64,000 bases of DNA from Paenibacillus sp. OV219 (lineage in GTDB: Bacteria > Bacillota > Bacilli > Paenibacillales > Paenibacillaceae): assembly GCF_900110075.1 (NCBI RefSeq), contig NZ_FOCJ01000001.1, positions 868,001-932,000 of the forward strand, in the 5' to 3' direction. This document shows positions 26,075-35,240 of the stretch, one piece after another. A program made the position numbers and the translations under genes. The notes beneath the pieces were generated by a model, which saw nothing but the letters and a program-made list of their open reading frames with translations, searched no databases and had not been told where the DNA came from. Positions within the stretch are counted from its first letter, which is position 1. The number at the start of each line of letters is the position of its first letter.

Positions 26075-26707
26075 TCAAACTTGCGGATGTTTGGCATAGT
26101 AGTGCATGCTGAGCGGCCACCAAATAACAGCGAAGATCGGATAGATGGCCCATATTTCATCTGGTGATGAGATAGCGTTCACTATAATGAAGAGCGCGCT
26201 CGTGAGCAGCGAAGCGCATAGCGAGAAGTCGAACCATCTGCGCGAACGGGTGAAATAGATGGACATCGGCCACCATAAGATTGTATACGCCACGAAAATA
26301 ATCCAAGGATACTCCGGAGAGAATAGAAGGTTGAGTGCGCCATACGATCCGATGATTAAGATACTGCTGATAATCGCCATGCCAAGTGTAGCGGCGTAAC
26401 GGCCGGCGTACATGAGGATCGGCCACCAGATGACGGCTAGCGCCGGGTATAAGAACCAAGGATGGCCAGCACCTTGAATAATATTTTCCCAGATGAGATA
26501 AATAATAAGCAGTAGAGTCGATACGAGCGAGTAAAGCTTGATTCGTCCTGTCGCTGCAAAATACATCGCGATCGGCCACTGAATGAGAGCGAAGGCAGGG
26601 TGGACGAACCATAAGTAATCTGGCGATGTAATGATGTTCACAATCAATAGGAAGACGATGGACATGATGCTGCCGGTTACGGCAAAGTTTGCACGATGGT
26701 TTCTCAT
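26075..26707 (-). CDS. Membrane protein built of four repeated two-helix units
   Basis: This is a 210-aa integral membrane protein with about eight predicted helices. The sequence repeats four times a unit with a polar SPD/SPE or GHPW turn, an aromatic W and a hydrophobic helix closing with a WP motif. The units are SPDYLWFVHPAFALIQWP, GHPWFLYPALAVIWWP, SPEYPWIIFVAYTILWWP and SPDEIWAIYPIFAVIWWP. The upstream gene product ends with a fifth copy. AAGGAGG with 7-base spacing precedes the ATG. It belongs to the padR operon, so expression is probably repressed by PadR. I do not recognise a biochemical role; resemblance to 2TM-type domains is only structural. Confidence 0.85.
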   Translation of the reverse strand: MRNHRANFAVTGSIMSIVFLLIVNIITSPDYLWFVHPAFALIQWPIAMYFAATGRIKLYSLVSTLLLIIYLIWENIIQGAGHPWFLYPALAVIWWPILMYAGRYAATLGMAIISSILIIGSYGALNLLFSPEYPWIIFVAYTILWWPMSIYFTRSRRWFDFSLCASLLTSALFIIVNAISSPDEIWAIYPIFAVIWWPLSMHYYAKHPQV

Positions 26708-26723
26708 ATTGGTGCCTCCTTAA

Positions 26724-27131
26724 TTACCAGCCTAGCCACTTGTAGAACATGACAAGCGGCCACCAAGCGACTACGAATGCTGGGTACACGAACCAGATTG
26801 TGTTTGGCGAGTAGTACATGTTTATGAATAGGAAGAAGGCGATTATGAGGCAGCTGCCCCAAATCGAGAAGCCTAAGTGCAGGCCGAACCGCTTACGTGG
26901 ATCTATTACATGCTTGTTGCGGATGACGCCGAGCTCTTCCTTGATGTCCGAAATATCGCCAAACTCGACTATCGCTTTGTTCGTCGCATCTTCTTCGCTC
27001 TTGCCGGCACGCACAAGGTCGTACACTTTTTCTTCGAGATTTTGCGTAATTTCCTCTTGAATTAATTGTTTCTGCTCGCTGTCTGGGATATCGCGGAACC
27101 ATTCATCAATATGTGTGCTAATCTTCTTCAT
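26724..27131 (-). CDS. Permease-prefix (HAAS/DUF1700-like) protein with two membrane helices
   Basis: The first 80 residues (MKKISTHIDEWFRDIPDSEQ, then EEITQNLEEKVYDLVRAGKSEEDATNKAIVEFGD) look like the helical domain that follows PadR-type regulators in Firmicute operons. Two membrane helices close the protein. The last contains SPNTIWFVYPAFVVAWWP, the same unit repeated in the next gene. The longer frame from 27188 runs into padR. ATG 27131 lies one base after the padR stop and is preceded by GAGGGG, so it is the start. It probably transmits a membrane signal together with its neighbours. Confidence 0.83.
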   Translation of the reverse strand: MKKISTHIDEWFRDIPDSEQKQLIQEEITQNLEEKVYDLVRAGKSEEDATNKAIVEFGDISDIKEELGVIRNKHVIDPRKRFGLHLGFSIWGSCLIIAFFLFINMYYSPNTIWFVYPAFVVAWWPLVMFYKWLGW

Positions 27132-27132
27132 T

Positions 27133-27459
27133 TTATAACCCCTCCATGAAAATATTGACAATCTCTTTAATTTCGTTCCATTCCTCAACCGTTTCTTTTA
27201 AGTATGCGCGGCCAAGCATCGTAATCTTGTAGTAGCGGCGTTTGCTGCCATGTGATACGTCGCCAATATACGATTCAATTAACTCTTTGCGCTCGAGCCG
27301 TTGAAAGACGGCATACAGCGTTGCTTCCTTGATTTGGAAACGGTCATCCGTCCGCACGCTGATTTCCTTGGAGATCTCATAACCATAGCGGTCTTCTTCA
27401 TAAATAAGCCGCAGGATGATCGCATCGAGATGTCCGCGAATGATGTCACTTCGTATCAT
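27133..27459 (-). CDS. PadR-family transcriptional regulator
   Basis: This is a 108-aa winged-helix repressor. Family blocks are IIRGHLDAIILRLIYEEDRYGYEI, KEATLYAVFQRLERKELIESYIG and the wing GSKRRYYKITMLGRAYL. The C-terminal helix (ETVEEWNEIKEIVNIF) dimerises. AGGAGG, 7 bases before the ATG, is a strong ribosome binding site. It heads an operon with two membrane-protein genes. A palindrome placed in its promoter spacer suggests autorepression. Confidence 0.92.
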   Translation of the reverse strand: MIRSDIIRGHLDAIILRLIYEEDRYGYEISKEISVRTDDRFQIKEATLYAVFQRLERKELIESYIGDVSHGSKRRYYKITMLGRAYLKETVEEWNEIKEIVNIFMEGL

Positions 27460-27561
27460 GCAAGGTCCTCCTGTAAATCATAATCCTAAGCCTGTTGAAC
27501 GTGACTATGATTTACTCTGTCACATAGTGCTCTATCAGGCATAGTTCTATCTGATGGAGTA

Positions 27562-27590
27562 AATTTATCATAGATTACTCTATGTGTCAA
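27562..27590 (-). promoter_or_regulatory. padR operon promoter with operator in the spacer
   Basis: On the reverse strand TTGACA (plus 27585-27590), a 17-base spacer and TAAATT (plus 27562-27567) form a promoter. The spacer is almost filled by CATAGAGTAATCTATG (plus 27569-27584), an inverted repeat with 6-bp arms. Further CTATG/CATAG half-sites lie at 27507-27530. The rest of the 27460-27888 gap contains an isolated hairpin (27713-27740) and AT-rich sequence. Confidence 0.68.
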
Positions 27591-27712
27591 AGTAATCGTT
27601 AAAACTTTTTTTATACAAACTCACGACGATGCGATGCACATCGCAAACGTAAATTGGAACAGACTGAGGATCGTTTAGGAACCCGAATAATGAGATCCAA
27701 TCGATCAAGCAC

Positions 27713-27740
27713 AAGCCCGGGATGAAATTCCTGGGCTTTT
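27713..27740 (+). terminator. Isolated forward terminator-like hairpin
   Basis: AAGCCCGGG (27713-27721) pairs with CCTGGGCTT (27730-27738), with one G-T pair, followed by TTAG. No forward gene lies directly upstream. It may insulate the ABC operon that follows. Confidence 0.55.
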
Positions 27741-27888
27741 AGTATGTGAGCAGAAGGCCAGCTTTGCTTTATTGATAAGGGTTTAAGTGAATATTAGGAT
27801 CACCCTAAAATTATTAATAACAAAATAACTAAAATTCACAAAACTGATATACTAATTTTTTACTGTTTGCTATAGTAGAGGGGTGGAA

Positions 27889-28650
27889 ATGAAATCGCTT
27901 ACCGAAACAATGCCGCTTGACGGAGGGGGATTGGTTTTGCGTGGATTAGAGGCTTCACAGACTCCGATATTGGATGTCCAAAACGTGACGCGAGTTTTCG
28001 GAAGAGGGGAAACACAAGTTTTTGCATTAAGAGGTGCCACACTCAGTGTGGGCACGGGTTCATTAATTGCATTGAAGGGGCGATCCGGCTCAGGCAAGAC
28101 GACCTTGCTTAATATTATGGGCGCTTTGGATGCTCCGAACGAAGGCTCGATCTTCTACGGCGACAGAGACGGAAGCCGAATGAGCGAACAACAGAAAAAC
28201 GAGATGAGAAAAAAAGAAATCGGGCTGATTTTTCAATCGTTTGCTTTGGTGCCGTACTTGAGCGCCTTTGAGAACGTCGAACTGGGACTTCGGATAGCCG
28301 GCGTGCCGGCTTCCGACCGCAAAAGGCTGGCCGAGGAAGCGCTTAGCTTCGTCGGGCTGGCGCAGCGTATGCACCATCGCCCGCAGGAGATGTCCGGCGG
28401 CGAGCAACAGCGGACAGCGATCGCCAGGGCAATCGCCCACAAGCCAAAGCTGATTTTGGCGGATGAGCCGACGGCCGAATTGGATTCCCGCATGGGCAAA
28501 CAAATCATTGAGGTATTCCGTGAACTGGTAGGCACCTTAGGCGTAAGCGTCGTGCTCACAACCCACGACCCGCACATCATGGATCTTGTCGATCAGGTTC
28601 ATGCACTGGAGGATGGACGAATTGGTTCGGAAATCATCAAGTATATATAA
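27889..28650 (+). CDS. ABC transporter ATP-binding protein, LolD/MacB type
   Basis: This is a cytoplasmic ATPase of about 253 aa that drives an FtsX-type permease. Walker A is KGRSGSGKTTLLN, the Q-loop region GLIFQSFALVPYLSAFENV, the signature MSGGEQQRTAIARA, Walker B LILADEPTAELD and the H-loop TTHDPHIM. These are typical of the MacB/LolD/YknY group. GTG 27883 also opens the frame, but it overlaps the GAGGGG ribosome binding site; ATG 27889 is preferred. It is first of four genes in an operon with an adaptor, a permease and a second ATPase. Confidence 0.93.
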   Translation: MKSLTETMPLDGGGLVLRGLEASQTPILDVQNVTRVFGRGETQVFALRGATLSVGTGSLIALKGRSGSGKTTLLNIMGALDAPNEGSIFYGDRDGSRMSEQQKNEMRKKEIGLIFQSFALVPYLSAFENVELGLRIAGVPASDRKRLAEEALSFVGLAQRMHHRPQEMSGGEQQRTAIARAIAHKPKLILADEPTAELDSRMGKQIIEVFRELVGTLGVSVVLTTHDPHIMDLVDQVHALEDGRIGSEIIKYI

Positions 28651-29656
28651 ATCCCGGGCGCTTGCGCTCGGCGTGCTGCTCATCGCGAGCTTAGCGTCGA
28701 CAGGCTGCAGCCTGCTGCCGAAAGAGCAATCAACGTTAAAGCCTCCGCTAGTCAAGCCGGCGCAGGCCGAGGTTCGAACGATCGACGCCAAGAGCGGAAG
28801 CATCGTGAAGCAGGTTGCGGGCTCTGCGACCTTCGTGCCAACGAAGATCGAATACTACCAACAACAAGGTGCCGGCGTTATTCATTCGGTGGATGTCAGG
28901 GCCGGCAGCGCCGTGAAGAAAGGCGACGTGCTCGTAACTCTTGAGAATAACGGGTCCGACATCGAACTGCTGGAGCGCCAAATCGAGTACGAACGCAAGA
29001 AACAGGCGTTTAACGATGCTGTCGAAGCTGGAGACGCGGAGAGCGAGCATATCGCCAAACTTGATTTCGAGCTTGCCGATCTGCAGTACAAGAGGGCGAA
29101 GTCGAAGGCTGACAGCAGCGTCATACGCGCCAAAACGGACGGCGTCATCTCCTATTCGACTGATTTGCAGCCCGGCGATCATTTCGACGCTGAGCGGGTG
29201 CTGGCGGCAGTCGCACAGCCTAGCGGCATGCGGTTGGCTCTCGAGGTGGCCGCTAATCCGGCACTTGCCGATATTAAGATCGGAATGGATGCGGACGTCA
29301 CGTATAAGGAGAAAACGTACAAAGGCAAGGTGACGCAGACACCGGCCTCCGCTCCGGAAACGGCGGACGAACGGCTGCGTGACGAATACGGTAAGACCGT
29401 CTACATCGAGCTAGGCAAGCTACCCGAAGGCGCATCGTTCGGCGCGCATGCGGAGGCGACGATCGTCGCAGCCCGCCGCGATAACGTCATTGTGCTTCCG
29501 AAGAGCGCGATCCGCGCGTATTTCGGTCGGACGTTCATTCAGGTGCTGGAAGGAGAGCGGCGCAAGGAGATCGATATTGAGACTGGTCTCACAACCGCGA
29601 CGGAATACGAGATCGTGAAAGGCGTTCAGGAAGGAATGAAGATCATACTTCCGTAA
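28622..29656 (+). CDS. HlyD/MacA-like adaptor lipoprotein
   Basis: This is an extracytoplasmic adaptor of about 344 aa. The signal sequence ends in ASTGCS, a lipobox. A split lipoyl-like domain follows (GVIHSVDVRAGSAVKKGDVLVTLEN and VIRAKTDGVISYSTDLQPGDHF) with a coiled-coil hairpin between them (about 105-155), then the beta-barrel (MRLALEVAANPALADIKIGMDADV). The TTG at 28622, 9 bases after GGAGG, fits the signal peptide better than the upstream ATG 28613, which touches that GGAGG. It overlaps the ATPase gene by 29 bases. It resembles YknX in Bacillus YknWXYZ. Confidence 0.87.
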   Translation: MVRKSSSIYKSRALALGVLLIASLASTGCSLLPKEQSTLKPPLVKPAQAEVRTIDAKSGSIVKQVAGSATFVPTKIEYYQQQGAGVIHSVDVRAGSAVKKGDVLVTLENNGSDIELLERQIEYERKKQAFNDAVEAGDAESEHIAKLDFELADLQYKRAKSKADSSVIRAKTDGVISYSTDLQPGDHFDAERVLAAVAQPSGMRLALEVAANPALADIKIGMDADVTYKEKTYKGKVTQTPASAPETADERLRDEYGKTVYIELGKLPEGASFGAHAEATIVAARRDNVIVLPKSAIRAYFGRTFIQVLEGERRKEIDIETGLTTATEYEIVKGVQEGMKIILP

Positions 29657-29681
29657 GCCACCGGGGGGAATCGAGGGAATT

Positions 29682-32564
29682 ATGTCCGTTCTCATCATGC
29701 TTCTGCGAAAGATGGCCAGAAACTATTGGCTCGTCATCTGCTTGTTCAGCGGTATGCTCTTATGTATCGCGCTGACGTCAAGCATGCCGATCTATAAGAA
29801 CGCCGTGCTTCATCATATGCTCGTACAGGACTTGGAGCGGAGCTACGAACAGACCGGGGATCACCCGGGTATGATCGCCGCGCAGTTCACCATGCAGACC
29901 GACAACGCTAAGGTGCAGGCTAACGTGTGGAACCTGTTCGACGCTTATTGGTCCTCGCATATCGCCAGCAGCCCTCTGCTCCATGTTACGCAGGATCAAA
30001 GGCTGGTGGAGACGGTTCGGTTCAAGCTTACGCCAGCCGATCCTACACGCGTTGATCCGAAAGTGAAACGCAGCGCCAAGTTAGCCATGCGCTCCGGCAT
30101 CGAAGACCATGTTCGGCTGATTGATGGCAAACTACCTACGGCGGCGAAGACGAATGGCGTCTACGAGGTCATGGTCACAGACAGCGCCCTCGGACAGCTA
30201 GGCATGCTGCTTGGGCAAGAATACGTCATTAAGGATCCGAAGGTGAAGGATCAAGCGATCCGCATCAAGCCGGTCGCCGTCATCGTAGAAAAGGATCTGA
30301 ACGATCCGTTCTGGGGCATGCAGAATTTGAAGAACGACCAGAACACACTCTTCCTGCCTGATCGGCTGTTCGAACAGGATTTCATCGCGAAGCATCCGAT
30401 CATCATCGGCAAGCTCGGCGGGACGGCGATCGGGGATTATTCCCAATTCGACTTAGATACGGCTGCTTACATCCTGCAGCTGAAGACGAACCTGGCGCCA
30501 GACATGATGGGGGCGTACAACTATTCGGTCAGCTCTTCCGTCTCCGTGCCGGGCAGCGAGGCGATGACGGCATACAGCGAACGGGAGAAGACGCTGCGCA
30601 CGCTGCTCTGGTCGCTTAACGTGCCACTGTTTATACTCATCACTTTCTATTTCTACATGGTGACGAGCATGCTTGTCGAGCGCCAGCAGTCGGAGATATC
30701 CGTGCTTCGCAGCCGCGGCGCATCGCGATTCCATCTCGTCTTGATGTATGCGGCCGAATTCGGACTGCTCGCCATCGCGGCCTTCGCCATCGGTCCCTGG
30801 CTCGGTGTCTCCTTTACTCGCATTCTCGGATCGACGAGCACGTTCCTGAACTTCGTCGACCGCGGATCGATGAAGGTGCAAATGGATGCCGAGAGCTGGA
30901 AATACGCGGCAGGCGCGGTGATCGCCGCCTGGGTGCTCAATCTGGTTCCGGTCTTCATCGCAACGAAAAATTCGATCGTCGACCAAAAGCGAGCGAAGGC
31001 ACGAGAAGGCAAACGGGCCATTTGGCAGCTCTTCGGCGTCGACATCGTGCTGATTGCCGTAGCGTTGTACGGCCATTACATGTTCCGCCAGCGGATGTCG
31101 GACCTCGTCAAGCTGGGGCTTGACGGTAAATCGCTGTCCGCCGATCCGCTGCTCTATACGATCCCGACTCTGTTCATTCTCGGCTTCGGCCTTCTGATGA
31201 TACGGCTATATCCGTTGTTCGTGGCACTCTTCTACCGGATGGGCCGCAGACTGTGGGCGCCGCAATATTACACGACGCTGCTGCTGGTCATTCGCCGGAA
31301 CCGCATCTATCACGGACTCATGCTGTTTCTGATTCTGACCGTCGGCACGGGTATCTATAATGCCAATACGGCACGCACGCTGAACGTGAACATGGAAGAC
31401 CAAATCTGGTATGCCGCCGGCAGCGACATTGTGCTTCGCCAGCACTGGGAGAACGATGCGCCTGCGAACGCCTCACCGATTCCGCAGGCGACTCAGCCGG
31501 TGCAGTCGGCACCGCCGCCGGACATCATCCACTACTTGGAGCCGCCGTTTGAATTGATCGAATCGCTGCCTGGCGTCGATACGGCTGCGAGGGTGTTTAC
31601 GAAGGAAGAAGGGGAAGCCTGGCTGGGCACGAAGAGCGGCAAGGTCAAGCTGGTGGGCATCGATACGGACGCCTTCGGCAATGCCGCATGGATGAAGGAC
31701 AGTCTGACGCCGTTCCCATTCTATGAATATTTAAATTTGATCGCCTCGGATACGCATGCAGTACTGCTGTCTAAAACCGCGGCCGATTATTACGGCGCCA
31801 AAGTCGGCGATACACTGGATGTCGGTTGGGAAGGGATTCGTCCGACGCGCCTCATCGTGTATGGGATCGTACCGTATTTTCCGGCATTTAACCCAAATCC
31901 AGTCGCTGGGCCTAAGGAAGGCGACGGTAAGCTTCAGAATCCCATGCTGATTGTCGGCCACCTGGACACGATCCAGACCGAGCTCGGCATGGAGCCGTAC
32001 GACGTTTGGCTGAAGCTGAAGCCCGGCGCGAACAGACAGGCACTGCTTAACGAGATAGGAAAACGCCAGATCAAGCTCGAGAAGTTCGATGATACGATCG
32101 GCAAAATTTCCGAGAGCCGTATGGACCCGTTCCGAATGGCGATCAACGGCGTTATGACACTCGGTTTCATCATTTCGCTTGCGATCAGCTTTCTTGGTTT
32201 CATGCTCTTCTGGCTGCTCTCACTCCAGGGACGCATGCTGCAGTTCGGCATTTATCGCGCGATGGGAATTTCCTTCAAGCAGCTTCTCGGCATGATGACG
32301 CTGGAGCAGCTGCTGACGACAGGGGCCGGCTTCTTCATCGGCATTGCGACCGGTTTCGCTGCTGGGCAAATTTACGTTCCGTTGTTCCAGCTTTCCTTCG
32401 ATCCAGGCCGGATCGTGCCGCCGTTCCAAGTCATTTCCGACCACGCGGACGTCTTCAGGCTCGGCATCTCAACCTGTTTCATGCTTGCCGCCGCGCTTGT
32501 CATACTGACCTGGCTGCTAAAACGGATGAATATTCACCAAGCGGTCAAGCTCGGGGAGGATTAA
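29682..32564 (+). CDS. FtsX-like ABC transporter permease
   Basis: This is a 960-aa permease with an N-terminal membrane helix (about 15-33), a large extracytoplasmic domain (about 35-305), three helices around 310-420, one or two near 450-520, and a second extracytoplasmic domain (about 560-800). Three C-terminal helices form an FtsX/MacB domain (GFIISLAISFLGFMLFWLLSLQGR and FGIYRAMGIS). SEISVLRSRGASRFHLVLMYAAEFGLL is the first FtsX block. Two FtsX units in one chain could let it engage the two different ATPases encoded on either side. The substrate is unknown; the family exports peptides, lipids or toxins. Confidence 0.9.
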   Translation: MSVLIMLLRKMARNYWLVICLFSGMLLCIALTSSMPIYKNAVLHHMLVQDLERSYEQTGDHPGMIAAQFTMQTDNAKVQANVWNLFDAYWSSHIASSPLLHVTQDQRLVETVRFKLTPADPTRVDPKVKRSAKLAMRSGIEDHVRLIDGKLPTAAKTNGVYEVMVTDSALGQLGMLLGQEYVIKDPKVKDQAIRIKPVAVIVEKDLNDPFWGMQNLKNDQNTLFLPDRLFEQDFIAKHPIIIGKLGGTAIGDYSQFDLDTAAYILQLKTNLAPDMMGAYNYSVSSSVSVPGSEAMTAYSEREKTLRTLLWSLNVPLFILITFYFYMVTSMLVERQQSEISVLRSRGASRFHLVLMYAAEFGLLAIAAFAIGPWLGVSFTRILGSTSTFLNFVDRGSMKVQMDAESWKYAAGAVIAAWVLNLVPVFIATKNSIVDQKRAKAREGKRAIWQLFGVDIVLIAVALYGHYMFRQRMSDLVKLGLDGKSLSADPLLYTIPTLFILGFGLLMIRLYPLFVALFYRMGRRLWAPQYYTTLLLVIRRNRIYHGLMLFLILTVGTGIYNANTARTLNVNMEDQIWYAAGSDIVLRQHWENDAPANASPIPQATQPVQSAPPPDIIHYLEPPFELIESLPGVDTAARVFTKEEGEAWLGTKSGKVKLVGIDTDAFGNAAWMKDSLTPFPFYEYLNLIASDTHAVLLSKTAADYYGAKVGDTLDVGWEGIRPTRLIVYGIVPYFPAFNPNPVAGPKEGDGKLQNPMLIVGHLDTIQTELGMEPYDVWLKLKPGANRQALLNEIGKRQIKLEKFDDTIGKISESRMDPFRMAINGVMTLGFIISLAISFLGFMLFWLLSLQGRMLQFGIYRAMGISFKQLLGMMTLEQLLTTGAGFFIGIATGFAAGQIYVPLFQLSFDPGRIVPPFQVISDHADVFRLGISTCFMLAAALVILTWLLKRMNIHQAVKLGED

Positions 32565-32567
32565 CTA

Positions 32568-33461
32568 TTGATTACATGCGAGAATCTAGTTAAAATCTAT
32601 AAAACTGCCGAAGTCGAGGTTGTTGCACTACAAGGATTGAATCTGCAGCTGAACCAAGGCGAAATGGTTGCTGTCATCGGCAATTCGGGCAGCGGCAAAT
32701 CAACCCTTCTGAACATGCTTGGCGGCTTGGACCGCCCTTCGGCAGGCCGATTGACGATCGCCGGTAAGGATATGCTGAAGCTGACCGACAAGGAGCAGAA
32801 CGTCTATAAACGTGAAACAGTTGGGTTTATTTGGCAAAATAAATCGCGTAATCTCGTACCCTACTTGACCGCGCGAGAGAATGTAGAAATTCCGATGCTG
32901 CTGCATGATCGGAAGAAGAAACGGCTCCGGGCGATCGAGCTGCTCGAAGCGGTCGGGCTCGGTTCACGAACCGGCCATAAGCTTCAACAGCTTTCGGGCG
33001 GCGAACAGCAGCGCGTGGCCATCGCTATTGCGCTAGCCAACCGACCGAAGCTGCTGCTTGCCGACGAGCCGACGGGCGCACTGGATACGCAGACGTCGGA
33101 CCAAATCATGGCGCTGCTCCGCAAACTGAATTCAGAGATGGGATTGACCATCGTTATCGTGACACATGATTTGGATCTGGCCAAGCAGGTGCAGCGGGTC
33201 GTGCTCATCCGGGATGGACGGACGTCTTCAGAGATGATCCTGCGAACGGACGAGTGCGCAACGGAGGACGTGTCAGACGAAGAAACGGAGCTCGATACTC
33301 ACATTGAATATGCCGTCATGGATCGTTCTGGCCGGATTCAAGTGCCCGAGCGTTATTTGGAAGCAGTAGGCGCCAAAGACGCGGATAAGGTACTGCTGCG
33401 ACTGGAAGAGGATCATATCGTTTTGCGTCCAATTGCGCCGGCGGGCAAAACGGGGGGCTGA
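32568..33461 (+). CDS. ABC transporter ATP-binding protein with C-terminal AbrB/SpoVT-like domain
   Basis: This is the second ATPase of the operon, 297 aa against about 230 for the family. Residues 1-215 hold Walker A GNSGSGKSTLLNML, signature LSGGEQQRVAIAIA, Walker B LLLADEPTGALD and H-loop VTHDLDLA. After an acidic linker (about 220-245), the last 50 residues read VMDRSGRIQVPERYLEAVGA and KVLLRLEEDHIVLRP. This has the look of an AbrB/SpoVT swapped-hairpin DNA-binding or dimerisation module. The TTG start lies 7 bases after GGGGAGGA. The domain assignment is by pattern only. The extra domain might dimerise the ATPase or give it a regulatory role. Confidence 0.88.
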   Translation: MITCENLVKIYKTAEVEVVALQGLNLQLNQGEMVAVIGNSGSGKSTLLNMLGGLDRPSAGRLTIAGKDMLKLTDKEQNVYKRETVGFIWQNKSRNLVPYLTARENVEIPMLLHDRKKKRLRAIELLEAVGLGSRTGHKLQQLSGGEQQRVAIAIALANRPKLLLADEPTGALDTQTSDQIMALLRKLNSEMGLTIVIVTHDLDLAKQVQRVVLIRDGRTSSEMILRTDECATEDVSDEETELDTHIEYAVMDRSGRIQVPERYLEAVGAKDADKVLLRLEEDHIVLRPIAPAGKTGG

Positions 33462-33518
33462 GCGCTCAAACGAAAAGACAACTAAACGCAAAATAAAAAG
33501 AGAAACGGACGGGTCATC

Positions 33519-34598
<1,080 letters not shown>

Positions 34599-34892
34599 CA
34601 AACGACTACCAACCTAAATTTTTTCTAAAATTTTGTTGATTTTGCTTCCTGTTTGTTCTTGTTTAGGTGTATCGCAAGACAGAATAACACGTCGATTTTC
34701 CCTCTACCAGCTAATATTTGACCATCATACTGCGTAAGCTGCTCTTTATCCACGCAACGTTGACGCTCCATATCATTACGCATTGCCCTAAACTACAAGA
34801 GTAATACTCGGTATGCACACTGTTAGATAGATCGATGGTATAGATCAGATCCAACACAGATTGTTCCTGGAGTCTCCGCCTCTCCGTTTAGT

Positions 34893-34939
34893 TTGTAAGC
34901 GCTACAAGCGAATTCGAAGAGAGCCGGGGGCTCTTTTTG
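34893..34939 (+). terminator. Operator-like palindrome followed by a terminator
   Basis: TTGTAAGCGCTACAA (from 34893) is a LacI-family type inverted repeat. It resembles a cre site with one base missing. Just downstream AGAGCC...GGCTCT (34920-34934) forms a short hairpin followed by TTTTTGTG. The preceding part of the 34599-35240 gap contains only a doubtful 52-codon reverse frame (34625-34783) that I do not call. Confidence 0.6.
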
Positions 34940-35039
34940 TGCGCGGAAAAGGACTATCGATTTACCCTAATGAAATAACAAAATGAAAACAAATAAGTAA
35001 TAACGTTGCATAAATGTTGTTAAAATTGCAAAAATATTA

Positions 35040-35069
35040 TTGACTATTTTTGGCTACCGATGCTATTAT
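35040..35069 (+). promoter_or_regulatory. Promoter of the glycan-use locus
   Basis: TTGACT (35040-35045) and TATTAT (35064-35069) with 18-base spacing and a TG extension (TGCTATTAT) form a good SigA-type promoter. The expected transcription start is near 35076, giving a leader of about 165 bases before the first solute-binding protein. Confidence 0.72.
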
Positions 35070-35096
35070 TGGCATGTAAGTCATCAAACACTTCGC

Positions 35097-35213
35097 AAAC
35101 CGGTGGTGATGGGGGTACGGTAAAACTAAAAATGTAAACGGTTACGAAGAAGAGATACTAAAAAAAACATCTCGGAAACCGGTGGACCTTGCCGGAGCAA
35201 ACAGGTATTGCTC
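35097..35213 (+). promoter_or_regulatory. Leader with cre/LacI-type operator, direct repeat and hairpins
   Basis: TGTAAACGGTTACG (35133-35146) matches the catabolite-responsive element consensus at all but its last base, so CcpA or the neighbouring LacI-type protein could bind it. AAACCGGTGG occurs twice (35097-35106 and 35176-35185). The second copy begins a fold in which CCGG (35179-35182) pairs with CCGG (35192-35195), followed by a GAGCAA/TTGCTC hairpin (35195-35213). I recognise no known riboswitch class. Confidence 0.55.
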
Positions 35214-35240
35214 ACTAAATAGCGGGAGGTTGTTTTGCAA

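Noticed and set aside
29682-33461. The permease and second ATPase as the missing motor of the glycan importers
   Set aside because: The ATPase is of the LolD/MacB type and the permease of the FtsX type. Sugar importers use MalK/MsmX-type ATPases, which have a different C-terminal domain.
34625-34783. Short reverse-strand frame of 52 codons in the gap before the glycan locus
   Set aside because: No ribosome binding site, motif or terminator supports it, and the codon use is not distinctive.
35097-35213. A known riboswitch class in the leader of the first binding-protein gene
   Set aside because: I could not match the conserved core of any familiar class. Only short hairpins and a direct repeat are evident, so it is listed as an unclassified leader.
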